A stretch of DNA of 64,000 nucleotides from CAWGHZ01 sp963775315 (GCA_963775315.1 CAVZIN010000011.1:208955-272954); one strand, 5' to 3'. Positions 9,560-17,593 are shown, counted from the stretch's first letter. Made by a program: numbers and translations. The notes: generated by a model not told the origin, from the sequence alone.

Positions 9560-9588
9560 ATGACAACTGCCTCGGCGGACCTTACCAT
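9560..9588 (+). promoter_or_regulatory. promoter of the nitrile-hydratase-family operon
   Basis: ATGACA (five of six -35 consensus bases), a 17-base spacer and TACCAT form a plausible promoter. The -10 ends six bases before the ATG at 9595, so the transcript would begin at or next to the start codon (leaderless). It separates this operon from the MetE-like gene upstream. Confidence 0.45.
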
Positions 9589-9594
9589 CATGCC

Positions 9595-10215
9595 ATGCCG
9601 ATGACCGCACCCGTCGACGTGATCCCGCGCCCGGCCGAAGACGCGCTGCCGTGGGAGAAGCTCGCCGTCGCGCTGGTCGACATATTGGGCGGGGTGCAGC
9701 AGGTCGTGACGGTGGACGAGCTGCGGCGCGCCGACGCGGCGCTCGGCGACGCCAGCCGGACGCTCTCGCCGTTCGAGCGGCTGGCCCAGGCGGCGTCGGA
9801 TGTGCTGGTTGCCAAGGGGCTGGTGGACGCGGGCGAGCTCAACGTGCGGATGGCGCGGTTCGCCGTCACGCTGGCGGGCGACAAGGACCGGGCGCACCCA
9901 AAGGCGCGCTTCTCCAACGCCGCGGTCAGCGACATCGGCGGCCTGCCGGGCGGGCCGATCGACCGGCGCGAGCACGAGACGGCGGGGTGGGAGAAGCTGA
10001 TCACCGCGCTCGGCAGCGTGCTCTCCGAAAAGCGGCTCCGCACGGTGCACGAATCGCGCCGCGCGCAGGAGGATCTGGGCGACGACTACAACCGCCTCGC
10101 CTATTTCGAGCGCTGGGCGCAGGCGACCGCCAACCTGATGTACGAAAAGGGCGTCCTGACGCCGGACGAGGTGGCGGCGCGCATGGCCGAAATCCGCGGG
10201 AGGCTCGGAAGGTGA
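9595..10215 (+). CDS. tandem two-domain nitrile hydratase beta-subunit N-domain protein
   Basis: The 206 residues form two copies of the nitrile hydratase beta N-terminal helical domain. Copy one runs from about PWEKLAVAL to LNVRMARF, and copy two from DIGGLPGGPI through GWEKLITAL, SRRAQEDL and YFERWAQAT to EKGVLTPDEV. The W-E-L, R-R-A and F-E-R landmarks line up between them. Copy one has lost the DxGGLPxGPI opening and is the more divergent. Nitrile-hydratase and thiocyanate-hydrolase activators (P14K/NhlE, P15K) resemble this same domain, so this may be a metal-loading chaperone rather than a catalytic subunit. Its stop overlaps the next start. Confidence 0.78.
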   Translation: MPMTAPVDVIPRPAEDALPWEKLAVALVDILGGVQQVVTVDELRRADAALGDASRTLSPFERLAQAASDVLVAKGLVDAGELNVRMARFAVTLAGDKDRAHPKARFSNAAVSDIGGLPGGPIDRREHETAGWEKLITALGSVLSEKRLRTVHESRRAQEDLGDDYNRLAYFERWAQATANLMYEKGVLTPDEVAARMAEIRGRLGR

Positions 10216-10544
10216 CCCGGGCGCCCGACCTCGCGCGCGCCCGGCCGCACGATCTCGGCGGCCTGCCCGCCGGCCCGATCGACCGGGCCGAGCACGAGGC
10301 GGAGCCGTGGCAGAATCTGGTGACGGCGCTGATGTATTTGCTGCGCGACCAGTGCCACCTCGCCAGGACCGACGAGATGCGCCGTGCCATCGCGGACATG
10401 CCGGCCGACGACTATCGGCGGCTCGGATATTTCGACAAGTGGGCCATCGGCGTTTCGACGCTGGCGGTGGAGAAGGGGCTGATGACGCGGGACGAGATCG
10501 CGGATCGAACCGACGCCCTGCGCGCCCGGCTGGAGGGGAAATGA
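10212..10544 (+). CDS. nitrile hydratase beta-subunit N-domain-like protein (single domain, copy a)
   Basis: This 110-residue protein starts at a GTG that overlaps the preceding stop. It is one beta N-terminal domain: HDLGGLPAGPID, then PWQNLVTALMYLL, MRRAIADMPADDY, YFDKWAIG and EKGLMTRDEI. The arginine after the DE pair matches the family position near the metal site. It is very close in layout to the next protein and to the second half of the previous one. Whether it is the structural beta-like chain or an activator cannot be decided from sequence. Translational coupling to both neighbours suggests balanced synthesis. Confidence 0.8.
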   Translation: MTRAPDLARARPHDLGGLPAGPIDRAEHEAEPWQNLVTALMYLLRDQCHLARTDEMRRAIADMPADDYRRLGYFDKWAIGVSTLAVEKGLMTRDEIADRTDALRARLEGK

Positions 10545-10867
10545 CTGGATTGACGCGACGGCCGAACGATTTGGGCGGGCTTCCCGCCGGCCCGATCGGG
10601 CCGCGCGGCCACGAGCCCGAGCCGTGGGAGCTGCTGATCACCGCGCTGGTGTCGACCGTTGGTCCATCGCGGGCGAAGATCAACACGGTCGACGAGTTCC
10701 GCCGGGCGCGCGAGGATCTGGAGCCCGATTTCTACGCCTCGCTCACCTATTTCGAGCTGTGGGCCCAGGGGTTCGTCAATTTGATGGAAGAGAAGGGCGT
10801 GCTGACGCGGGACGAGGTCGTGGCGCGCGCCGCCGAGATCAAGGACAGGCTGGCGAGGAAAGCATGA
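10541..10867 (+). CDS. nitrile hydratase beta-subunit N-domain-like protein (single domain, copy b)
   Basis: The 108-residue product repeats the same domain: NDLGGLPAGPIG, PWELLITALVSTV, EFRRAREDLEPDFY, YFELWAQGFVNLM and EKGVLTRDEV. Of the four copies in the operon this one looks closest to ordinary nitrile hydratase beta N-termini, where DEFR and YYEHW occur, so it is my best candidate for the structural chain. Start and stop both overlap neighbours by four bases (ATGA). It corresponds to the beta subunit of thiocyanate hydrolase in three-subunit enzymes. Confidence 0.82.
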   Translation: MTGLTRRPNDLGGLPAGPIGPRGHEPEPWELLITALVSTVGPSRAKINTVDEFRRAREDLEPDFYASLTYFELWAQGFVNLMEEKGVLTRDEVVARAAEIKDRLARKA

Positions 10868-11160
10868 GCGAAGCCGACAATCCCAAGTACGCGCCGGGCG
10901 ATCGGGTGAAGATCGCCGCCGCCAACCCGCCCGGCCACCGCCGCGTGCCGGTCTATGCGCGGGGGCGCGAAGGCGTGATCGAACGCGTGTGCGGCGCCTT
11001 CCCGAACCCGGAGGAGCTGGCCTACGGGTTCGACGGGCTGCCGGCGCGCAACCTCTACCGCGTGCGGATTCGCCAGTCCGACATCTGGCCCGACTACAAG
11101 GGACCGGCGAACGACGTGCTGGAACTCGAGATCTACGAGCATTGGCTGGAAAAGGCCTGA
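10864..11160 (+). CDS. nitrile hydratase beta-subunit C-domain (SH3-like) protein
   Basis: These 98 residues match the C-terminal SH3-like barrel of nitrile hydratase beta: GDRVKI, PPGHRRVPVYARGREG, LYRVRI and a C-terminal LEIYEHWLEKA. In the fused beta subunit this domain supplies an arginine (R-x-P-x-Y-x-R-G region) that contacts the oxidised cysteines of the metal centre. Here it is a separate gene, as in thiocyanate hydrolase and toyocamycin nitrile hydratase. It overlaps the previous gene by four bases and lies 11 bases before the alpha gene. Confidence 0.87.
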   Translation: MSEADNPKYAPGDRVKIAAANPPGHRRVPVYARGREGVIERVCGAFPNPEELAYGFDGLPARNLYRVRIRQSDIWPDYKGPANDVLELEIYEHWLEKA

Positions 11161-11171
11161 GGAGACGGACG

Positions 11172-11837
11172 ATGGCGCACGATCACGACCACGCGCACGG
11201 CCATGACCACGATCATGGGCACGAGCACGGCCACAACCATCGGCACGACCCGATCGAGGTGGCCGAGGGCGCCGGCGAGTACGAGATCATGGTCCACGCG
11301 ATCAAGGAGCTGCTGATCGAGAAGGGCGTGATCACCGGCGACGACATCCGCAAGACGCTGGAATTCATGGACACGCGCACCCCGGCGCTCGGCGCCAAGG
11401 TGGTGGCTAAGGCGTGGGCCGATCCCGCGTTCAAGAAGCGCCTGCTCGCCGACGGTACCGCCGCGGTCGCCGAGCTCGGCATCCCGATGGGCGACGCCGA
11501 GCTGATCGTGGTCGAGAACACGCCCCAGGTGCACAACGTCGTCGTCTGCACGCTGTGCTCGTGCTACCCGCGCACGGTGCTCGGCCTGCCCCCCGACTGG
11601 TACAAGAGCCGTAGCTACCGCTCGCGCGTCGTCGCCGAGCCCCGCGCCGTGCTGAAGGAGTTCGGCACCGAGATCGCCGATTCCGTGACGGTCCGCACAC
11701 ACGATTCCAACGCCGATATGCGCTACCTCGTCCTGCCCCAGCGCCCGGCCGGTACCGAGGGCTGGTCCGAGGACAGGCTCGCCGCGGTCGTCACCCGCGA
11801 CTGCATGGTAGGCGTGGCGGTGCCGAAAGCGGGGTAA
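11172..11837 (+). CDS. nitrile hydratase / thiocyanate hydrolase alpha-type catalytic subunit with His-rich N-terminus
   Basis: The 221-residue protein has the metal-claw motif CTLCSC at 126-131, followed by LGLPPDWYKS. In this family three cysteines and two backbone amides bind a non-corrin cobalt or iron, and CTLCSC (threonine second) is the cobalt-type form. The enzymes hydrate nitriles to amides or hydrolyse thiocyanate; sequence alone does not decide which. Residues 1-26 are unusual: a run with 12 histidines at every second position, typical of metal-storing tails. No amidase, P47K/CobW or cobalt transporter gene is adjacent. Confidence 0.9.
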   Translation: MAHDHDHAHGHDHDHGHEHGHNHRHDPIEVAEGAGEYEIMVHAIKELLIEKGVITGDDIRKTLEFMDTRTPALGAKVVAKAWADPAFKKRLLADGTAAVAELGIPMGDAELIVVENTPQVHNVVVCTLCSCYPRTVLGLPPDWYKSRSYRSRVVAEPRAVLKEFGTEIADSVTVRTHDSNADMRYLVLPQRPAGTEGWSEDRLAAVVTRDCMVGVAVPKAG

Positions 11838-11905
11838 GCCGCGCGCCGCTCCGGCGCGCCGGCCCCGGCACGCCGACGTCGCATGACAGTCTTGTGACAC
11901 GCCGC

Positions 11906-11934
11906 GGGACAGCGGCCCCGCACCCGTCTATGCT
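11906..11934 (+). promoter_or_regulatory. putative promoter of the TauE/SafE gene
   Basis: GGGACA, 17 bases and TATGCT give a weak -35 and a fair -10. Transcription would start near 11941, 36 bases before the ATG. It would uncouple the exporter from the preceding operon. Confidence 0.35.
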
Positions 11935-11976
11935 GGGCGCAACAAGAACGCCGCGCTCTTCGCATCACCGGGCCCC

Positions 11977-12738
11977 ATGCTGTTCCACGCCGTCCCGTAC
12001 GTCGATTCCTGGACGTTCGCCGGGCTTACCGGCCTCGCCTTCCTCACTGCCGCGATGGGCACGGTCGCGGGGCTCGGCGGCGGCGTGCTGCTGCTCGGCG
12101 TCATGGCAACCGTGTTCCCGCCCGCCGCGCTGATCCCGCTGCACGGGGTGATCCAGCTCGGCTCGAACGTCAGCCGCGTCACCATCATGCGCCGCCACGT
12201 GCTGTGGAGCGCCATCGTCGCCGCGGGCATCGGCGCGCTGCTCGGCGCCGCCATCGGCGGCGAGCTGGTGGTCTCGCTGCCGACCGCGTTGCTCGAGGCG
12301 ATCCTCGGCGCGTTCCTGCTCTATGTCTGCTGGTCGCCGCATGTCACGGCGGGCAAGCCGACGCGCCGCCGCTTTTTCCTGCTCGGCGCCGTCGGCACGG
12401 TGATCTCGATGTTCGTCGGCGCGACGGGCAGCCTGCTTTCGCCCTTCGTCGCGGGGGTCAGCGACGACCGGCGCGTGTTCATCGCCACGCTCGCGGCCAT
12501 GATGATCATGGTGCACGGGCTCAAGGTCGTGACGTTCGGCGTGCTGGGGTTCGCCTTCGCGGCCTATGTGCCGCTGCTCGCCGCGATGATCGCCGCGGGC
12601 TATTTCGGCAACTGGGCAGGCAAGCATCTGCTCGACCGCATGCCCGAGGCGCTGTTCCGCCGCGTCTTCCAGATCGCGCTCAGCCTGCTCGCGCTCCGGC
12701 TTCTGTTCGCGGCGGTCGCGAAGACCGGCTATCTCTGA
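11977..12738 (+). CDS. TauE/SafE-family sulfite/anion exporter
   Basis: The 253-residue membrane protein has about eight hydrophobic segments. Two related halves are visible, with the glycine-rich AGLGGGVLLLGVM in the first and VGATGSLLSPFVAG in the second. TauE/SafE (DUF81) proteins move sulfite, sulfoacetate or other small anions out of the cell. The substrate is not readable. It lies 139 bases after the nitrile-hydratase-family operon, so export of a sulfur product is a possible link but unproven. Its 3' end overlaps the convergent EamA gene by 10 bases. Confidence 0.85.
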   Translation: MLFHAVPYVDSWTFAGLTGLAFLTAAMGTVAGLGGGVLLLGVMATVFPPAALIPLHGVIQLGSNVSRVTIMRRHVLWSAIVAAGIGALLGAAIGGELVVSLPTALLEAILGAFLLYVCWSPHVTAGKPTRRRFFLLGAVGTVISMFVGATGSLLSPFVAGVSDDRRVFIATLAAMMIMVHGLKVVTFGVLGFAFAAYVPLLAAMIAAGYFGNWAGKHLLDRMPEALFRRVFQIALSLLALRLLFAAVAKTGYL

Positions 12739-13646
12739 ACGGGCAACGCGCGCTTCGCGGTGGCGAGCCAGATACCGCCGAAGATCAGCACGATGCCCGC
12801 CCCGTGATACCAGTGGAACGCTTCGCCCAGCAGGGTCATCGCCATCGCCGCGACGAAGACGGGCGTCAGGTAGATGAAATAGCTCGCGGTGGTCGGTCCC
12901 ACCTTGGCGACGGCGGCGACCCAGAATATCTGTGCCGCCAGCGAGGCGAACAAAGCAGTGTAGGCGATCACCCCGACGGCGGTCATGTCGAGCGGCATCG
13001 GCCGGCCGGTCGCGGTCTCGAACCAGTAGAGCGGCGCCAGCAGGACCGTGCCGGCGAGGCCGGTCGCGAAGATGGTCATCGTTGGGTCGATCTCCTTCGG
13101 CAGGCGGCGCAGCAGGATCGAGTAGAGCGCGTACAGGAACACGGCCGCGAGCATCAAGAGGTCGCCGGCGTTGAACTGCAGCGTGCCGAGCGCCGCCGGA
13201 TTGCCGCGCAGCACGATCAGCGCCATGCCGGCGAAGCCGATCGCGACGCCCGCCCCCTGGCGGGGCGTGGTGCGCGCCTGGGTCGCGAACGCCGCCATCA
13301 GCACGATGCAGATGGGGAGCGAGCCTTGCAGCAGCCCGGCATTGACCGCGGTCGTGTGCTCGAGCGCGATGTAGACGAGGCCGGAGAAGCCGACGACGTT
13401 GAGGCTGGCGAGGACCAGGATCAGCCGCCATTCGCGCAGGAGGGTCGCCCGTGCCCGCCAGCTTCGCCCGGCGACGAACGGCGCGGCGAGCGCCACGGTC
13501 ACCGCCCAGCGCCAGAAGGCGAGGCCGAGCGGCGGAATCTCGTTCACCGCCGCGCGGTAGACGATGGTGTGCCCGGCCCAGAACAGCGCTGTCAGGGTCA
13601 GCAGCATGTAGGGCGAGGCGAGGATTCGCAGCGGGCTCCGCTCCAT
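12729..13646 (-). CDS. EamA-family (DMT) transporter, tandem copy 1
   Basis: I take the ATG giving MERSPLRILASPYMLL as the start, since the open frame upstream runs antisense inside the neighbouring gene. The 305-residue protein has ten hydrophobic segments and two EamA repeats; LFWAGHTIVYRAAV and SFFIYL-like segments are typical of RhaT/EamA exporters. The upstream gene on the same strand is a paralogue that ends four bases before this start, so both are on one transcript. Substrate unknown. Confidence 0.87.
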   Translation of the reverse strand: MERSPLRILASPYMLLTLTALFWAGHTIVYRAAVNEIPPLGLAFWRWAVTVALAAPFVAGRSWRARATLLREWRLILVLASLNVVGFSGLVYIALEHTTAVNAGLLQGSLPICIVLMAAFATQARTTPRQGAGVAIGFAGMALIVLRGNPAALGTLQFNAGDLLMLAAVFLYALYSILLRRLPKEIDPTMTIFATGLAGTVLLAPLYWFETATGRPMPLDMTAVGVIAYTALFASLAAQIFWVAAVAKVGPTTASYFIYLTPVFVAAMAMTLLGEAFHWYHGAGIVLIFGGIWLATAKRALPVQR

Positions 13647-13650
13647 CCGC

Positions 13651-14574
13651 TCACCCCGCTTCGGGCTGGATGGCGCGCCGCGCGCCGCGCCGGACGGTCG
13701 CGAGCCCGATACCGGCCAGCACCATCGCCCCGCCCGCCAGGTGATACCAGAGCAGATGCTCGCCAAGCAGCGCGATGGCCAGGACCGAGGTGAAGATCGG
13801 GTAGAGGTTGCCGAAATACCCGACGGTCTGCGGGCTGAGCCGCATCGAGCCGCCGTTGAACAAGGTGAAGCCGATGGCGCCGCCGACGATCCCGCCATAG
13901 GCGACGAAGGCGAAGCTCATCGGCTCGGCCGGCATCGGCCGTCCCTGCAGGAACGTCTCGTTCAAATAGAACGGCAGCGTACAGGCGACGCCCGCCGCCA
14001 GCGCCACGGTCTGGAAGGCGAGGAACCCGACGCCGCGCGGGATGTGGCGGAGCAGCATCAGCTGCAGCGCCCAGGAGGTGGTGCCGGCCAGCACCCAGAG
14101 ATCGCCCCGGTTGAAGGCGAGCTCGCCCAGCCGCGTCACGTCGCCATGCAGCACCACCAGGATCGCGCCGGGGATCGACACCGCCGCCCCCATCGCCTGG
14201 CGTGAGGTCATGCGCTGGCGGAGCAGCGCCCAGGCCAGCACGATCACCAGCACCGGCAAGGTCGACTGGATCAGCGCGGCCTGGATCGCCGTGGTCGTTT
14301 GCAGCCCGATGTAGAAGAAGGTGTTGAAGGCGAAGATGCCGAGCGCGCCATAGGCGAAGAACAGCGGCCACTTGGCGCGCAGGACGGCGGCGTTGCGCCT
14401 GATGTCGGGGATGCCGAACGGCAGCACGACGAGGAGGGCCACCAGCCAGCGCCAGAAGTTCAGCCCGATCGGCGGGATATGATAGGCGGGCGCGGCCCGG
14501 CCGAGGATCGCGTTGCCCGAAAAAGCCAGGATCGCGCCGGCAACCATCAGCGAGGCCCAGACCGGGCGGTTCAT
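13651..14574 (-). CDS. EamA-family (DMT) transporter, tandem copy 2
   Basis: The start is the ATG of MNRPVWASLMVAGAI; residues predicted further upstream are Arg-rich and unlikely to be translated. The 307-residue protein has two EamA repeats with FSGNAILGRAAPAYHIPPIG near the N-terminus, a pattern shared with copy 1 (IPPLGLAFWRWAV versus IPPIGLNFWRWLV). The two genes are a tandem duplication and together could form a heterodimeric or two-specificity export system. No regulator is adjacent. Confidence 0.87.
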   Translation of the reverse strand: MNRPVWASLMVAGAILAFSGNAILGRAAPAYHIPPIGLNFWRWLVALLVVLPFGIPDIRRNAAVLRAKWPLFFAYGALGIFAFNTFFYIGLQTTTAIQAALIQSTLPVLVIVLAWALLRQRMTSRQAMGAAVSIPGAILVVLHGDVTRLGELAFNRGDLWVLAGTTSWALQLMLLRHIPRGVGFLAFQTVALAAGVACTLPFYLNETFLQGRPMPAEPMSFAFVAYGGIVGGAIGFTLFNGGSMRLSPQTVGYFGNLYPIFTSVLAIALLGEHLLWYHLAGGAMVLAGIGLATVRRGARRAIQPEAG

Positions 14575-14799
14575 TCGCGGCGTCCCGACAGGGGTGGGGA
14601 GGCGCGCACGGCGCGTGCGCGGCGCCACCTTAGTGGGGCCCGGCGGCGCGGTGCAAGCCCGCCGGGCGCAAGGCTGGGTGCCGTGAGCGGGGCGGTCGCG
14701 CTGCGGCGCAGGCCCTGGCTGGCGCCGGCCCCCGTTCCCTCGATGCCGGCGAATGGGCTAGACTGCGCGTGCGGTCGGGCCGCGGAAGGCGCGAACACC

Positions 14800-15975
14800 A
14801 TGTCCATGTCCCCCCGACAGGGGGTCGAGGCGGTCCGGCGCGGGCGGGACCTCCGGCTCGATTTCTTCCGCGGGCTCGCGCTGTGGTTCATCTTCCTGGA
14901 CCACATCCCGTCGAACTTCCTGAACTCGTTCACCGTCCAGAACGTCGGGTTTTCCGACGCGGCGGAGATCTTCGTGTTCATCTCCGGCTTCGCCGCCGCC
15001 GTCGCCTACGGCTCGATCATGCGCCGGCGCGGCTTCGCCTTCGCGGCGGCCGGCGTCTGGCGCCGGGTGTGGCAGCTCTACATCGCCCAGATCATGCTGT
15101 TCGTGATCTTCACGGCGCAGATCGCCTACGTCGCGGCCCACTTCAAGAACCCGATGTATGCCGACGAGATGCGAATCGTGGACTATTTCCGCGACCCGTA
15201 CCGCTCGCTCGCCGAGGCGCTGCTGCTCAAGTTCAAGCCGGCGAACATGGACATCCTGCCGCTCTACATCGTGCTGCTGGCGGGATTTCCCCTCGCGCTC
15301 TACTGGCTGCCGCGCCGGCCCCGGGTCGTGCTCGCGGTCTCGGCCGCGTTCTGGGCGGTGGTCCACGCGTTCGGGCTCAACCTGCCGGGCTATCCGCCGG
15401 GCACGACCTGGCATTTCAACCCGCTCGCCTGGCAGCTTCTGTTCGTCACCGGCGCGGTCTGCGCGGTAGCGGGACCCGACCTGGCGCGCTGGCTGCCGCC
15501 GCGCCGGGTGCTGATGCCGGTCGCCCTCGCCTACCTGGTGTTCGCCGCCTTCGTGGTGGCAACGTGGACCGTGCCGTTCCTCGACCATGCGATGCCCAAC
15601 TGGCTCGGCAAGCTCCTCTACCCGATCGACAAGGGCAATCTCGACTTTCTGCGCTACATCCATTTCCTCGCGCTCGCCTACGTGACCGTCACGCTGGTGC
15701 GGCGCGACAGCGCGTTCCTGTCCAGCCGTGCCGCCCGGCCATTGCTCGTCTGCGGCCAGCATTCGCTCCAGGTCTTCTGCGTCGGCACGTTCCTGTCCTT
15801 CGCCGGCCATTGGATCCTGGTCCAGCTCAACGGAGGAAACCTGATGCAGATCGCGGTGAGCCTCGCCGGGATCGGGTTGATGACCGGGCTCGCCTATGGG
15901 CTCGCCTGGTACAAGAAGGCGGAAGCGGGCGCGCGCCAGACGGCCGAGCCGGCGCGCCCGTCGGTGGCGGAATGA
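14800..15975 (+). CDS. OpgC-like membrane acyltransferase
   Basis: The 391-residue protein has about ten transmembrane segments. Its N-terminal RDLRLDFFRGLALWFIFLDHIPS is the OpgC signature, in which the catalytic-type histidine follows the first membrane helix. OpgC proteins transfer succinyl groups to periplasmic glucans. Related ones acetylate other polysaccharides. Two SGNH hydrolase-fold proteins follow in the same operon with overlapping ends, which resembles the acyltransferase-plus-SGNH pairing of polysaccharide O-acylation systems. The ATG at 14806 is an alternative start. Confidence 0.85.
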   Translation: MSMSPRQGVEAVRRGRDLRLDFFRGLALWFIFLDHIPSNFLNSFTVQNVGFSDAAEIFVFISGFAAAVAYGSIMRRRGFAFAAAGVWRRVWQLYIAQIMLFVIFTAQIAYVAAHFKNPMYADEMRIVDYFRDPYRSLAEALLLKFKPANMDILPLYIVLLAGFPLALYWLPRRPRVVLAVSAAFWAVVHAFGLNLPGYPPGTTWHFNPLAWQLLFVTGAVCAVAGPDLARWLPPRRVLMPVALAYLVFAAFVVATWTVPFLDHAMPNWLGKLLYPIDKGNLDFLRYIHFLALAYVTVTLVRRDSAFLSSRAARPLLVCGQHSLQVFCVGTFLSFAGHWILVQLNGGNLMQIAVSLAGIGLMTGLAYGLAWYKKAEAGARQTAEPARPSVAE

Positions 15976-16742
15976 TCGCGCGCCACATCTTCGGTGCGGC
16001 CCTGCTGTTCGGCCTTGCGGCTTGCGGCGCGGCGACGGCGCAGGAGCCGAACTGGACGGCGCTTTGCGGCGCGCCGGAGAACCTGTACGAGCCGACCGAC
16101 CCGATCGGCGCGGCGCACGCCGCCGTCGCCAAGCAGGGCGCGCTGGCCATCGTGGTACTTGGCACGGCCTCGTCGTCGGCCCAGGGGCTCAGCGCGCCCG
16201 CCAACGCCTATCCCGAACGGCTCAAGACCGCGCTCGGCGCGCTGCTTCCCAAGGTGAAGGTGACGGTGGCGCTGCGCCTCGCCCCGCGGCGCAGCGCGGC
16301 CGAGATGGTCGGGCTGATGCGCTCGGACGTGCTGCCGCTCCGTCCCGACCTCGTGGTGTGGCAGACCGGCACCGTCGACGCGGTGCGCGGCGTCGACGCC
16401 GAGACGTTCGCCCAGGCGCTGCTCATGGGCATCGACACGCTGCACCGCGCCGGCATCAGCGTGATCCTGATGGACATGCAGTACAGCCCCTACACCGGCT
16501 CGATGGTCAGCCTGGACAGCTATCGCCGACGGATGACCTGGGTCAGCCAAGTCAGCGACGTCACCCTGTTCCGTCGCTACGACATCATGGAATACTGGTA
16601 TCGGAACGGGAATTTCGACTTCGAGGTCGCGGGCGCGGCTGCCCAGCTCAAGATGGCCGACCGCGTACATGGCTGCATCGGCCGGCTGCTGGCCGAAACG
16701 ATCGCGATCGGGGTGGAACAGAAGGATGGTATGGGGAAATAG
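15972..16742 (+). CDS. SGNH-hydrolase-fold lipoprotein
   Basis: The 256-residue product starts with ATGA overlap to the acyltransferase. A lipobox (LAAC, Cys18) marks it as a lipoprotein. The LGTASSSAQG segment sits where block I of SGNH/GDSL hydrolases has its nucleophilic serine, and WQTGTVDAV resembles block III (usually GTN). The C-terminal Asp-x-x-His catalytic pair is not evident, so activity is doubtful. A role in placing or removing acyl groups on a cell-surface glycan is inferred from its neighbours. Confidence 0.7.
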   Translation: MIARHIFGAALLFGLAACGAATAQEPNWTALCGAPENLYEPTDPIGAAHAAVAKQGALAIVVLGTASSSAQGLSAPANAYPERLKTALGALLPKVKVTVALRLAPRRSAAEMVGLMRSDVLPLRPDLVVWQTGTVDAVRGVDAETFAQALLMGIDTLHRAGISVILMDMQYSPYTGSMVSLDSYRRRMTWVSQVSDVTLFRRYDIMEYWYRNGNFDFEVAGAAAQLKMADRVHGCIGRLLAETIAIGVEQKDGMGK

Positions 16743-16743
16743 C

Positions 16744-17535
16744 GTGCGACCGGCGCGGTTGGGTGTGCTCGCCGTGGGGCTCGCCCTTGCCGCCGGGGTG
16801 ACGGGACCGGCGCGCGCGGCGGGACCGGCCTGCCCGGCGCCCAGCACGGCGAGCGGGCTCGACCGGCCGCTGCCGCACACCGCGGCGCGCATCATCGCCG
16901 GCGGACCGCTCGAGATCGTCGCCATTGGCTCGTCCTCGACCGAGGGGCGCGGGGCGAGCGCCCCCCGCTTCCGCTATCCCGACCGGCTGGCCGCCGCGCT
17001 CCACCGCCGCCTGCCGGGCCTCGCGCTTCGCATCGAGAACAAGGGCGTCGGCGGCGAGACCCACTACGACATGATGCGCCGGTTCGACCGCGACGTGTTC
17101 CCCTACCACCCGGACCTGGTGATCTGGCAGCTCGGCACCAACGCGGTGACGCACGAGCACGGCGTCTCGCACGACGAGGCGGCGATCCGCAAGGGCGTGG
17201 CGCGGCTCGAGGCGTCGGGTGCCGACGTCATCCTGATGAACCCGCAATACGCGCCCAAGGTGCTGCGCGATCCCGACTACCCGGCCATGCTGCGCCTGCT
17301 CGACGACGTGGGGCTCCGGATGCGCGTCGCGGTGTTCCACCGCTTCGCGGTCATGCGCGACTGGATCGCCTCGGGCGGCGCCAGCTTCGCAACGATCCTG
17401 GCGGGCAACTCGCTGCACATGAACGACACGAGCTACGGCTGCATCGCCGAGCTTCTCGCCGGCGCGATCGTCGCTGACCTGCGCGCTCCTGCGACGCGGC
17501 CGATCGAGACCGTCACGATCCACGCCCGGCACTGA
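16744..17535 (+). CDS. SGNH/GDSL hydrolase-family exported protein
   Basis: I place the start at GTG 16744, just after the upstream stop, giving a 263-residue protein with a signal peptide ending near ARAAG. Block I is IGSSSTEG, block III is LGTNAV, and NSLHMND near the C-terminus supplies the block V histidine. These are the marks of SGNH esterases or acyltransferases acting outside the cytoplasm. It is homologous in layout to the preceding lipoprotein but keeps better catalytic motifs. It closes the three-gene operon. Confidence 0.8.
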   Translation: MRPARLGVLAVGLALAAGVTGPARAAGPACPAPSTASGLDRPLPHTAARIIAGGPLEIVAIGSSSTEGRGASAPRFRYPDRLAAALHRRLPGLALRIENKGVGGETHYDMMRRFDRDVFPYHPDLVIWQLGTNAVTHEHGVSHDEAAIRKGVARLEASGADVILMNPQYAPKVLRDPDYPAMLRLLDDVGLRMRVAVFHRFAVMRDWIASGGASFATILAGNSLHMNDTSYGCIAELLAGAIVADLRAPATRPIETVTIHARH

Positions 17536-17545
17536 CACGCGGGCG

Positions 17546-17573
17546 TTGCCCTAACGGCCTCACCCTGTACACT
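17546..17573 (+). promoter_or_regulatory. putative promoter of the molybdenum hydroxylase gene
   Basis: TTGCCC, a 16-base spacer and TACACT precede the gene. A GGGAGG ribosome binding site lies downstream, just ahead of the ATG at 17594. Confidence 0.45.
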
Positions 17574-17593
17574 TCGGGGAAAGGGAGGCCGTC

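Noticed and set aside
8446..10686. A 746-codon open frame on the minus strand across the MetE-like and nitrile-hydratase-family genes
   Set aside because: It is antisense to several well-recognised proteins, is Arg/Ala/His-rich without any known motif, and is the usual by-product of GC-rich coding DNA.
11172..11837. Naming the enzyme thiocyanate hydrolase or nitrile hydratase outright
   Set aside because: The split beta and CTLCSC motif occur in both. Sequence inspection alone cannot tell the substrate.
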